From NCBI RefSeq assembly GCF_000020585.3, contig NC_011138.3:598379-662378 (forward strand): a DNA stretch of 64,000 bases. The letters are read 5' to 3'. The notes under the pieces were generated by a model. It had not been told where the DNA came from, did no database searches, and was given only the letters and a program-made list of their open reading frames with translations. The translations under genes were made by a program, and so were the position numbers. The DNA comes from Alteromonas mediterranea DE (GTDB lineage Bacteria; Pseudomonadota; Gammaproteobacteria; Enterobacterales; Alteromonadaceae). How positions within the stretch are numbered: position 1 is the first letter of the stretch; each line of letters starts with the position of its first letter. Below, one piece after another: positions 54,619-61,949 of the stretch.

Positions 54619-55083
54619 GTCGCACAGGCGGATGAGCTGAACATCTAACTGGTCGAATGGTGAGTATGGTGTTCATGGTTATTTAGGGGAATAACCTGTA
54701 AGGCATGAACTATACCAATGTCCACAGCCATGACGTTTTGATTAGACATCCGCCTGTTGCGCATCAATACCCTGAGCTAAATCGCTTGCACCTGAGCTGA
54801 GCCTGCCCCTAACTGGCGAAAACCTCTCAGCCACTACGTTTTGAATAGTGCCAGCGTCAGGTTAACCGATGAATGTCTAGTGCCCCTGTTCACGCCATGG
54901 AATGCACGGCAACAGGCAGCGATGAGATCGTACTAAGAGAGCCTCTATATGTGTTTGCCGCAGGTGATACCTGACGATGACCATGACAGATGAAGTTAGG
55001 AGGTTTAGCTTAGGGAGTTGGACTGACTGCTAGCGCAGCCAGCGAATAACTATTACCTATTGACAGGAGTTGGGCTCATATGT
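54619..55083 (+). ncRNA. Non-coding right end of IS copy 2, candidate guide RNA
   Basis: Same sequence as 48695-49159; the attC-like segment CGCTTG is at 54783-54788. Confidence 0.5.
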
Positions 55084-55090
55084 GTTAGGC
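55084..55090 (-). repeat. attC a14, right core
   Basis: GTTAGGC, separated from the rest of a14 by IS copy 2. Confidence 0.8.
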
Positions 55091-55392
55091 GTACAACTGA
55101 AAGTACGCAGCTTTGCTGCCACCACTAGCCGATTAGCCAGCTTGTTTAAATTATTGAAAATAAGATAAAACAACCCTGTGCGAAAAGCCAGATGTTAACG
55201 GCATTGCTGGATAAAAGAGCGAGTTTAGAAAGCTGGTGATGTTGAATGTTGGCGTTGCGATGTTGATGAAAAGCCCGTTGCTAAAGCCGTTGAAACAACC
55301 GAGAAAGCTAGCCGCGAACACGACCTAGCGAAACAACCTTGATGCTGGAATGTCACGTTTGAACCCACATTTTAATGCTGTAAGTAAATGAC
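55091..55392 (-). other. ORF-less cassette A, copy 2
   Basis: Diverged duplicate of 50877-51177 with the same GCAGCTTTGCTGC hairpin near the left end. No gene supported. Confidence 0.7.
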
Positions 55393-55500
55393 GCCTAACT
55401 TCCAAATATGGGGCGCAAACACGTGTGCAACAATGGCGAAGCCGCGCACGTGTTTGCGTCCCAGCGAGCGGCAGCGAGTGCCATAATTTGTTTGTTATGT
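55393..55500 (-). repeat. attC site a15
   Basis: Cores GCCTAAC 55393-55399 and GTTATGT 55494-55500; same subtype as a7 and a26 (CTTCCAAATATGGGGCGC arm). Confidence 0.9.
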
Positions 55501-55509
55501 GACTTTACC

Positions 55510-55917
55510 CTAAATAAGAGCATGCTTTTTGTACTTTTTAACAAACACTTTAGCTTCTGCCAACGTTGAAGGGTAAGAAACGTTGCAATAGCTATTTTTG
55601 ATAGGCCTGATTTTTTGAAAATAGAAACCATGGTGGACGAGGTATGCCACCTTTTTCCATTGGGCGATATCAGACTTTTTTGGTGCTTTGAAATGCCGGC
55701 CTAAATTATAAGTAACACCACCACAAGAAACACACTGGCCGTGCAATGGATAATCGCATGGCGCACCAGGAAAGCTACGTTGAAAAGAGGTTTTGCAGTC
55801 GAGGCAAGCATACGCCATAGAATACTTACCACTTGAAAAAGAAGCTTTGTCTGGTTTGACTGGTTTAGTTCTGTAACCAGAATCCCATCTCAGTGCTTTT
55901 TTAGTATTTCTATCCAT
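55510..55917 (-). CDS. Hypothetical zinc-ribbon protein
   Basis: A 135-residue basic protein. Residues about 37-67 hold CLDC and CVSC pairs, as in a zinc ribbon, followed by a Lys/Tyr-rich region. The start at 55917 is chosen because CAGGAT lies upstream; longer frames upstream only read through the attC. No family is recognised; nucleic-acid binding is plausible from charge and ribbon. Confidence 0.62.
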   Translation of the reverse strand: MDRNTKKALRWDSGYRTKPVKPDKASFSSGKYSMAYACLDCKTSFQRSFPGAPCDYPLHGQCVSCGGVTYNLGRHFKAPKKSDIAQWKKVAYLVHHGFYFQKIRPIKNSYCNVSYPSTLAEAKVFVKKYKKHALI

Positions 55918-55931
55918 GAATATCCTGAGCC

Positions 55932-56039
55932 ACATAACTTTTAAATAAGGGGCGCAGGAATGTGGGGCATAATGGCGAAGCCGCCCCGCATGTATGCGTC
56001 CCAACGAACGAAGTGAGTGACTTAATTTTTTTGTTATGT
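55932..56039 (-). repeat. attC site a16
   Basis: Cores ACATAAC 55932-55938 and GTTATGT 56033-56039; standard TTTTAAATAAGGGGCGC arm. Confidence 0.9.
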
Positions 56040-56060
56040 GACTTTGCCAATACAGAGTAC

Positions 56061-56366
56061 CTAAGTTTTATGGAATTTAAAAACTGGATATATGGCAACC
56101 AGAGCGAACATAAAAAACACTTCGAAGGCCAGAAGCCCACTAATTGCTATTAAGATAATGTTAAGCGCTAACTGTTTATTGGACATATCAAAGTACCTAC
56201 GCAACCAGTCTATTTCACTGAGCAGATAGAAAAAAATGACGAATGCAAAAGTACAACTAGCTAAAACATTGAGCTTGAAAACACAAGGAAGTATGAAGAA
56301 GCAACTATATAAAAAAAGGACCAATAACTGTATCTTAGGAAGTTGCAGTCTGTCTTCATTAGTCAT
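56061..56366 (-). CDS. Hypothetical membrane protein, about three to four helices
   Basis: A 101-residue, very hydrophobic protein with helices at about 12-31, 35-50 and 66-95. A short charged loop SEIDWLRRYFDMSNKQ separates the halves. No family recognised. It lies in the cassette direction between a17 and a16. Confidence 0.6.
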   Translation of the reverse strand: MTNEDRLQLPKIQLLVLFLYSCFFILPCVFKLNVLASCTFAFVIFFYLLSEIDWLRRYFDMSNKQLALNIILIAISGLLAFEVFFMFALVAIYPVFKFHKT

Positions 56367-56389
56367 TAGATGATTCTATTCCCTTAGTC

Positions 56390-56476
56390 ACATAACGGCC
56401 CGCATAACGGGCAAAAATACGTAGGCTATAATACTGAGCGAAGCGAAAGGAGCCTACGTGTTTTTGTCCCAGCGAG
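56390..56476 (-). repeat. attC site a17, left part (interrupted by a second IS110-type element)
   Basis: Left core ACATAAC 56390-56396, central stem GTAGGC / GCCTAC and arm to GTCCCAGCGAG. The right arm continues at 57811-57840. Confidence 0.88.
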
Positions 56477-56553
56477 ATAATTGGACTCCCCAACCTAATA
56501 GGTTGGTCTAACATTTACGTTGTCACACACAAAGGTTAGATAGGAGTCCATCT

Positions 56554-57591
56554 ATGTATAATATGCTCACTGGTGTAGATTTAGCAAAAAAAGAGATCCA
56601 GGTTTGTGTCGCCAAATCGAATAAGATAGTTCGTAATATGCCGATGACGCCCACTGCTTTTTCTAATTGGCTAGCCACTCAAAAACCAATGACAGTTGTT
56701 TTTGAAGCGTGTGCGACGTCAAATTATTGGTATCAATGTGCGCGTGAATACGGGCATGATGCCCGTTTAATATCAGCTAAGCTTGTATCGAATATTCGTC
56801 AAAACCAAAAGACTGATAAGAACGATGCTGAAGCGGTTTTACAGGCATCACAACTTAGTAACGTGAATTTTATTAGCGGGAAGTCTAAGGAGCAGCAGGA
56901 GCTTCAATCACTTGTCCGTATGCATCAACTATCAGTAAAGCATAAAGTTGCTTACGGGAATCAACTCTGTTCGTTACTTTTAGAGTTCAACATTAAGTTG
57001 TCACCAACAGATGCGGGTTTGAACAGTGCAATACAGTCGATATTGGAAGATGCAGAAAATGGATTTAGCGCGATATTCAGAGAGGCATTACACACGGCAT
57101 GGCATCAATATCTCAAGAGTATAGAGCTCGTAAAACACTACGAAAAGAGTGTAGCTAGAGCCAGCAGAGCATCAGAAGCTTGCAAAAATCTCATGAAGAT
57201 AGAAGGTGTTGGCCCGACAAATGCGGTTAACCTGTACATAGCGCTAGGTTGTTGTGAGTTAGGCGTTTTCAAAAAAGCCCGAGACGCTGCTGCGTGTATC
57301 GGTTTAACGCCAATACAACATTCTTCAGGTGGTAAAGTGCGTTTGGGGTCTATAGGTAAAAATATACGGAACTCGTCATTGCGCGCTAACTTGGTCGCAG
57401 GTGCGATGTCAGCAATAAACCAGGCGGTTAAACGTGATTCGCGAACGAAGAAAGATGAATGGATTAAAGGGCTAGTAGAGCGGAGAGGTAAACGTTGTGC
57501 AGCTGTAGCGCTGGCCAACAAAACAGTTAGAACAGCATTTTCGTTGCTACGCAACGGAACTGATTACAAAGCAGAGCTATTATCTGCTTAG
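56554..57591 (+). CDS. IS110/IS1111-family DEDD transposase (second type)
   Basis: A 345-residue DEDD recombinase. The N-terminal domain has Asp in LTGVDLAKKEIQVCV (Asp 8), Glu in VVFEACATSNYW (about 51) and Asp pairs in QKTDKNDAEAVLQ (about 90). The C-terminal domain has MKIEGVGPTNAVNLYIALG and the serine region TPIQHSSGGKVRLGSIGK. AGGAGT precedes the ATG. It shares only the general fold with the transposase of the 1596-bp element. Confidence 0.93.
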   Translation: MYNMLTGVDLAKKEIQVCVAKSNKIVRNMPMTPTAFSNWLATQKPMTVVFEACATSNYWYQCAREYGHDARLISAKLVSNIRQNQKTDKNDAEAVLQASQLSNVNFISGKSKEQQELQSLVRMHQLSVKHKVAYGNQLCSLLLEFNIKLSPTDAGLNSAIQSILEDAENGFSAIFREALHTAWHQYLKSIELVKHYEKSVARASRASEACKNLMKIEGVGPTNAVNLYIALGCCELGVFKKARDAAACIGLTPIQHSSGGKVRLGSIGKNIRNSSLRANLVAGAMSAINQAVKRDSRTKKDEWIKGLVERRGKRCAAVALANKTVRTAFSLLRNGTDYKAELLSA

Positions 57592-57810
57592 TTTAGTTTT
57601 AAGTTAACAACTAAATGCGCCATACAAGATAAAAATCAGCTTGGTAAGCCAGTGCTGCGCTCAGGGAATAAAAGCCCGCCAGCGAGATGTGGCATCAAGT
57701 TCGCGTAAATATCATAGAGCCGGGATAGCTTCCCATTATGAGCTCGTACATAAGCACGCATTACATCTTGAACGGTAAAAATAGTTGTTGACTATGGGGA
57801 GTCCACATAA
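57592..57810 (+). ncRNA. Candidate guide (bridge/seek) RNA region of the second IS
   Basis: 219 non-coding bp between transposase and right end. GCTGCGCTC at 57654-57662 is the exact reverse complement of the right target half GAGCGCAGC; CCAGCGAG at 57679-57686 equals the left target half. Further on, ATTAT (57735-57739) and ACATAA (57748-57753) correspond to the left and right element ends. Paired guides for target and donor are what IS110-family guide RNAs contain. RNA ends are not determined. Confidence 0.6.
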
Positions 57811-57840
57811 GCGCAGCGAGTGTTAATGCGTTTGTTAGCT
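57811..57840 (-). repeat. attC site a17, right part
   Basis: CGCAGCGAGTG arm and terminal core GTTAGCT at 57834-57840. Confidence 0.85.
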
Positions 57841-57852
57841 GCCACGCCCCTA

Positions 57853-58416
57853 TTAACCCTGCATTACACGTGACAAAAATTCAAACGGGTCGCCAATGTG
57901 ATAGTCCCAAGTTCCATTTATAAGGAAATAAAACGACGCACCTAAGGTTGCAAGCAACACGACTTGTCCAATACGAATGACGTATTGTGGTGTAATTGGT
58001 TTCTCTACTTTATCACTAAAAAAATGAATGAAGTCCAGCATTAAGCCGAAAGTTAATAAAAGAGAAAAGGCTAAGAAAAAACCAGAAAACCGTGATGTTT
58101 GGTCCAAGACTAAGAAATAATCTGTTAGCGCGACCCACCAACATAGACAAATTCCGGAAAATGCTGCGGCGGGCGTGTAGTCGGTTGATTTACGAAATTC
58201 AAAAGAACTTATCTTGTTACTACCCGCTCCATAGGCAATCCAAATGAAGAATAATAAATAAAATACAAAAGAGCGTTCGTCATGCCTTTTGATGTCGAAA
58301 ACTACAAAGCTTAAAAATAAAACGATGGCTAAAATGAGAACAAAATGAATGAAGTTTGTTTTATCTAACGAACTTTTGTTTACGTATTTTTCCAAAATAG
58401 CCTCTATTGCCTCCAT
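57853..58416 (-). CDS. Hypothetical five- to six-helix membrane protein (cassette family M)
   Basis: About 187 residues with hydrophobic segments at about 21-41, 48-65, 84-104, 112-130 and 150-172, and a soluble C-terminus ending INGTWDYHIGDPFEFLSRVMQG. The order of helices and the segments CLCWWVALTDY and NGTWDYHIGDPF resemble those of the cassette protein at 61287. The ribosome-binding site for the start at 58416 is weak. Function unknown. Confidence 0.6.
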   Translation of the reverse strand: MEAIEAILEKYVNKSSLDKTNFIHFVLILAIVLFLSFVVFDIKRHDERSFVFYLLFFIWIAYGAGSNKISSFEFRKSTDYTPAAAFSGICLCWWVALTDYFLVLDQTSRFSGFFLAFSLLLTFGLMLDFIHFFSDKVEKPITPQYVIRIGQVVLLATLGASFYFLINGTWDYHIGDPFEFLSRVMQG

Positions 58417-58432
58417 GCTGGCAGCTAACTTT

Positions 58433-58530
58433 TCAATAACGGGCGCAGACATGTGGGGCATAATGGCGAAGCCGCCCCGCGTGTATGCGTCCCAGCGAAC
58501 GAAGTGAGTGTGTTGATTGAGTTGTTATAT
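58433..58530 (-). repeat. attC site a18
   Basis: Cores AGCTAAC 58433-58439 and GTTATAT 58524-58530; TTTTCAATAACGGGCGC arm as in a6 and a27. Confidence 0.9.
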
Positions 58531-58613
58531 GCGTACAATTTAAAACCTTTTACACATCCACTTTAATAAAAACAAACCCTAGCTACATAGAGGATGATAT
58601 TTGTTTTAGGTAA

Positions 58614-58802
58614 TTATTTATTTGCCCATCGGTAACAATAGAACCACCCAACAGGTGGAATCAAGAAGTTGAGCAAGAAGGCGTAAATGGCAACCAACCC
58701 GATATTGTCAGCCTTTCCTTTAGCAAATTTGATGGTAAGAAAAATTACAACTAAAGCGAGGATGAAGAGTGCTTGCCCCCAAAATGTAGCGTTTAGATTC
58801 AT
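58614..58802 (-). CDS. Hypothetical small two-helix membrane protein
   Basis: 62 residues: helix 1 at about 7-25 and helix 2 at about 36-56, ending IPPVGWFYCYRWANK. AAGGAA lies before the ATG at 58802; a longer upstream frame merely reads through attC a19. No family recognised, but short two-helix proteins of this kind are common in integron cassettes. Confidence 0.6.
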   Translation of the reverse strand: MNLNATFWGQALFILALVVIFLTIKFAKGKADNIGLVAIYAFLLNFLIPPVGWFYCYRWANK

Positions 58803-58834
58803 AGAATTCCTTATTGATGAGCTTCCTGAAAAGC

Positions 58835-58942
58835 ATATAACTTTTAAATAAGGGGCGCAGGCATGTGGGGCATAATGGCGAAGCCGCCCCACGTGTATGC
58901 GTCCCAGCGAACGAAGTGAGTGCGTTTATTGGGTTGTTAGGT
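58835..58942 (-). repeat. attC site a19
   Basis: Cores ATATAAC 58835-58841 and GTTAGGT 58936-58942. Confidence 0.9.
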
Positions 58943-58946
58943 GCGC

Positions 58947-59309
58947 TCACGCTAAGACCCCATTTAGCAGCATACTAGGCATAAAAAAGTAAAAAGCCAA
59001 TAAGCCCGAACTTGTAAATAGAAGTGCGACGGCACAAAAAGAAGCTTGAACTAAAAAGAAGGAAGGTTTAGCGGATGCACTATGCCTAAGAGCTACTAAT
59101 GAGGTTTTTAAACATTCTTTAATCGCTTGGTATTTAGTTGAGAACCAAGAAATGATAGGGGCTAGGCTAGCAAAAACGAGAGCAAATGCGATTTCCACAC
59201 CGCCTAATTGAACTAAGAAGGCTATCTCGGGCAAAACCGCCGCTGCAACAACCATTGCGATACCGATAACTGCGCGTTGTAGATTAGTTAATTCATTCCA
59301 TGATTTCAT
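58947..59309 (-). CDS. Hypothetical membrane protein with three helices
   Basis: About 120 residues with hydrophobic segments at about 12-30, 37-58 and 88-112. The start ATG at 59309 has AAGGA at good distance; a GTG 18 bp upstream is less likely. No family recognised. Confidence 0.6.
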   Translation of the reverse strand: MKSWNELTNLQRAVIGIAMVVAAAVLPEIAFLVQLGGVEIAFALVFASLAPIISWFSTKYQAIKECLKTSLVALRHSASAKPSFFLVQASFCAVALLFTSSGLLAFYFFMPSMLLNGVLA

Positions 59310-59325
59310 AAATTTTCCTTTTAGC

Positions 59326-59433
59326 ACCTAACTTTTAAATAAGGGGCGCAGACATGTGGGGCATAATGGCGAAGCCGCCCCGCGTGTATGCGTCCCAGCC
59401 TGCGTAGCAGGCGACTTGATTTTTTTGTTAGGC
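59326..59433 (-). repeat. attC site a20
   Basis: Cores ACCTAAC 59326-59332 and GTTAGGC 59427-59433. The right core holds the stop of the lipoprotein gene. The right arm differs slightly (AGCCTGCGTAGCAGGCGAC). Confidence 0.9.
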
Positions 59434-59877
59434 ATGTTCGTCCACAACCTTCAGTTGCGATATGTCCATTACCCTTACATGTGTTTGGTAATAGTATTTA
59501 CCAGTAGGTTTGCCATCTGATAAAAATGCAATCTTAACCCGCTGAGCCTTACCATTAACTACTATTGCTTTATTTAAAAAATATTCCTGCGGCGGCATCC
59601 CATATTTAGCTGATAATTGTGAAATTACTTTTGGGTGTAAAGCGACGGTTACTGCTCTCTGATCGCGATAGTCTTTTTCAGTATTTAAATAGACATATTG
59701 CCCTTGGCTACCAGTTGCGACTATTTGAAGAGTGTATTGACCAGGAACACCTTTGGGCGCTGAATCTGCCGCGGCCTTTATTATTTCCATCGGATCTGAG
59801 AATGTAGATGTAGTGTGCGAGGTTGTGGAAGTGCAACCAGCGAGTAAGAAGATAAAAGCTAAAACAACATTTTTCAT
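59428..59877 (-). CDS. Hypothetical lipoprotein
   Basis: 149 residues with a lipoprotein signal and lipobox LLAGC (Cys at 15), then a beta-rich domain with GQYTLQIVATGSQGQYVYLN and a terminal YYYQTHVRVMDISQLKVV. AAGGAAAT precedes the ATG. No family recognised. The stop is supplied by the attC a20 core. Confidence 0.65.
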   Translation of the reverse strand: MKNVVLAFIFLLAGCTSTTSHTTSTFSDPMEIIKAAADSAPKGVPGQYTLQIVATGSQGQYVYLNTEKDYRDQRAVTVALHPKVISQLSAKYGMPPQEYFLNKAIVVNGKAQRVKIAFLSDGKPTGKYYYQTHVRVMDISQLKVVDEHA

Positions 59878-59896
59878 AATTTATTTCCTTATAAAT

Positions 59897-60012
59897 GCCT
59901 AACACCCCACTAAGGGGCGCTAACACATGGGCTAAAATTAGGAACGAAGTGACGCAGCCCATGTGTTAGCGTCCCAGCGAGCAGCGCGAGTGCCTTTAGT
60001 GTTTTGTTAGTT
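59897..60012 (-). repeat. attC site a21
   Basis: Cores GCCTAAC 59897-59903 and GTTAGTT 60006-60012; central stem CATGGGC / GCCCATG. Confidence 0.88.
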
Positions 60013-60014
60013 GC

Positions 60015-60341
60015 CTAGCCGAAAATATTAGCATATGTCACATATAGCCCAAACGCGATATAGCCTAAAGATATAATGGCGTTGAGAAACCAAACAAAGC
60101 GCCAAAACAAACCTTTAAAGTTAAAAGTCTTTCGTATTTTAGGACTTAGTAGCGCAACTGTCGAAGTGATAGAGCCCAAAGCTGAGGAACAAAATAGTGG
60201 AAGCACTATAAACATTAATAAGAGGCCAGCAGCACCCGCAGATGCCCCGCTTGAGTCAGGTTCTATTGGAGCTAAGATCCAATACGATAAGCAGACCGAT
60301 ATAAATAAAGATAATAAACTAAGTAATTGAAGGCTTCTCAT
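60015..60341 (-). CDS. Hypothetical membrane protein with three helices
   Basis: 108 residues; helices at about 3-22, 36-62 and 84-105. AAGGGTC lies before the ATG at 60341. No family recognised. It lies in the normal cassette direction between a22 and a21. Confidence 0.6.
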   Translation of the reverse strand: MRSLQLLSLLSLFISVCLSYWILAPIEPDSSGASAGAAGLLLMFIVLPLFCSSALGSITSTVALLSPKIRKTFNFKGLFWRFVWFLNAIISLGYIAFGLYVTYANIFG

Positions 60342-60353
60342 ATGACCCTTGGC

Positions 60354-60467
60354 AACTAACACCCGCATAACGGGCAATAACACGTAGGCTAAAATTGGAG
60401 CGAAGCGGCTGAGCCTACGTGTTATTGTCCCAGCGAGCTTGCAAGCGAGTTAATGCGCTTGTTAGGT
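60354..60467 (-). repeat. attC site a22
   Basis: Cores AACTAAC 60354-60360 and GTTAGGT 60461-60467; CCGCATAACGGGC arm as in a17. The stop of the 235-residue gene is in the right core. Confidence 0.9.
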
Positions 60468-61169
60468 CTGTTGCCCGTTTAGTGTGTCCAGTGTTGAGCC
60501 AAATGACGGGTTAAATGTACGAGCATAACCCAATTCTACGACATCAATTTCTTTGGTTGCCACATGTGCTTTATCATTGGCATCAACGACTGCTATTTTA
60601 ATCTTCGTTTTGCCATTTTTTTCTTTAGGATAACTTGCTCCCCAGCATTCTTGCTGTTCGAAGTAGATCACACCATTAACAACTCTGCCTTCGGTTAGGT
60701 AGGTATTTGCAGCTATTCCAGTCAGAGAGTTTCCTTGGAGCAAAAAAGGGAATACTTTAATCTTGTCCCCGATCTCGCAATGAAAATCCTCTAATGCTGC
60801 AGTTTGAAAGTCTAGCCAAAACCAGCCCAACCTGTATTTAAACCACTCTTTGCGGAATGGTTTTATATCCCAATGGTATCCGACCTTAACATATTTAATT
60901 TCAGAAGGAGCGCTTCCAATATTTGCAACGCTTAAATACAGAGCAATGGCTGTTTTATGTGTTGGTATTCCGTTGTCTAAGTGTCCTGTAATAGTCGTTG
61001 TTGTGAACGTTGGGCCAGGTATTAGCGATAATTTGAACCTTGGCTTTTTCTGAAGAGCGCGAAATATTCCGCTAATCCATCCGAATAGAAGTGTTAAAAG
61101 GAATATTATGACGGCTAAAACGCCTTGGTTATCGTTTAACCATTTCAGAGACGAAGTGTAAAATTCCAT
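60462..61169 (-). CDS. Hypothetical membrane-anchored beta-domain protein
   Basis: 235 residues: one N-terminal membrane helix at about 15-36, then a basic loop and a beta-rich soluble domain of about 180 residues with KTAIALYLSVANIGSAPSEI, an Ig-like stretch. The only ribosome-binding-like sequence is AGGT within the attC a23 core, 8 nt before the ATG. No family recognised. The stop lies in the attC a22 core. Confidence 0.62.
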   Translation of the reverse strand: MEFYTSSLKWLNDNQGVLAVIIFLLTLLFGWISGIFRALQKKPRFKLSLIPGPTFTTTTITGHLDNGIPTHKTAIALYLSVANIGSAPSEIKYVKVGYHWDIKPFRKEWFKYRLGWFWLDFQTAALEDFHCEIGDKIKVFPFLLQGNSLTGIAANTYLTEGRVVNGVIYFEQQECWGASYPKEKNGKTKIKIAVVDANDKAHVATKEIDVVELGYARTFNPSFGSTLDTLNGQQT

Positions 61170-61176
61170 TTTGAAG

Positions 61177-61282
61177 ACCTAACTTTTAAATAAGGGGCGC
61201 ATACACATGGGCTATAATGCGAAGCAGCCCACGTGTACGCGTCCCAACGAACGAAGTGAGTGACTTAATATTTTTGTTAGGT
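61177..61282 (-). repeat. attC site a23
   Basis: Cores ACCTAAC 61177-61183 and GTTAGGT 61276-61282; shorter central loop as in a5. Confidence 0.9.
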
Positions 61283-61286
61283 GCCA

Positions 61287-61835
61287 TCAATGCAATCCAA
61301 AAGCTAACTCGAATAGATTGAGAACACTGGGTATATCCCAAGCCCATGTACCTTGTGTAAAGAAATAGCGTGTTGCAGCCATATAAAGCAGGCCGAAAAG
61401 AACCCAAACTGCTACTTTGAATGCCATTAGCTTCTCATCAGATACAAAGCGCGTTTCTGCCCTTTTTGTGAGCTCTCCGTTCACAGCCATTGCATTCAGT
61501 ATTGTTATTAAAATAATGAAGCCAGTGTATTTGGACACTACTTCTGGAGTTTTATAGTCGATTATCGCTAACCAGCAAACAAAAAAAACCATCCCGAATG
61601 GGCCAACTATTTCATAATTAGTTTCTTTTTTCTCGTCGCCAAAAGACCAGTATTGCATGTTTAGTTGGTTAGTTTGAAAGTAATATATGGCTCCAATAAA
61701 TCCAGCAATAAGTAATGATTGGGCCCTTTGAGTATCACTGGAAAAATCGAAAATGAATAGCATCAACACAAATGCGATGAGCAAAAATGCAAGATGAAAA
61801 AATTCTTTTATGTTAAACAGTGGCTCAGACTTCAT
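61287..61835 (-). CDS. Hypothetical five- to six-helix membrane protein (cassette family M)
   Basis: About 182 residues with hydrophobic segments at about 12-28, 38-52, 78-92, 99-115 and 138-158. Segments FFVCWLAIIDY and FFTQGTWAWDIP line up with the protein at 57853 (CLCWWVALTDY, FLINGTWDYHIG), so the two are probably distant paralogs. The ATG at 61835 is only 4 bp from the attC a24 core. Function unknown. Confidence 0.6.
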   Translation of the reverse strand: MKSEPLFNIKEFFHLAFLLIAFVLMLFIFDFSSDTQRAQSLLIAGFIGAIYYFQTNQLNMQYWSFGDEKKETNYEIVGPFGMVFFVCWLAIIDYKTPEVVSKYTGFIILITILNAMAVNGELTKRAETRFVSDEKLMAFKVAVWVLFGLLYMAATRYFFTQGTWAWDIPSVLNLFELAFGLH

Positions 61836-61839
61836 TGGC

Positions 61840-61947
61840 ACCTAACTTTTAAATAAGGGGCGCAGGCACGTAGGGCATAATGGCGAAGCCGCCCTGCGTG
61901 TATGCGTCCCAGCGAACGCAGTGAGTGACTTAATTTTTTTGTTAGGC
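61840..61947 (-). repeat. attC site a24
   Basis: Cores ACCTAAC 61840-61846 and GTTAGGC 61941-61947. Confidence 0.9.
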
Positions 61948-61949
61948 GA

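Larger units (their letters stand above)
53489..55084 (+). mobile_element. IS110-family (IS1111-attC type) insertion sequence, copy 2
   Basis: 1596 bp, by reading identical to copy 1 at 47565-49160, in the same orientation and at the same place in the attC (TTG / TTAGGC). The two copies are direct repeats 5924 bp apart. Confidence 0.93.
56477..57810 (+). mobile_element. IS110-family insertion sequence (second type) inside the attC arm
   Basis: About 1334 bp; exact ends uncertain by 1-2 bp. Subterminal inverted repeats GGACTCCCC (56483-56491) and GGGGAGTCC (57796-57804) sit about 6 bp inside the ends, as in the IS1111 group. A hairpin CCAACC / GGTTGG (56490-56506) precedes the transposase. 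The insertion splits the arm GTCCCAGCGAG | CGCAGCGAGTG, a different position from the 1596-bp element. Confidence 0.88.

Noticed and set aside
57138..57554. A 138-codon minus-strand frame within the second transposase.
   Set aside because: Shadow frame of a well-conserved DEDD transposase.
58803..58892. N-terminal extensions such as MGRLRHYAPHACAPYLKV before several cassette genes.
   Set aside because: They recur before unrelated proteins because they are translations of the attC repeat. Each real gene has a better start and ribosome-binding site inside.
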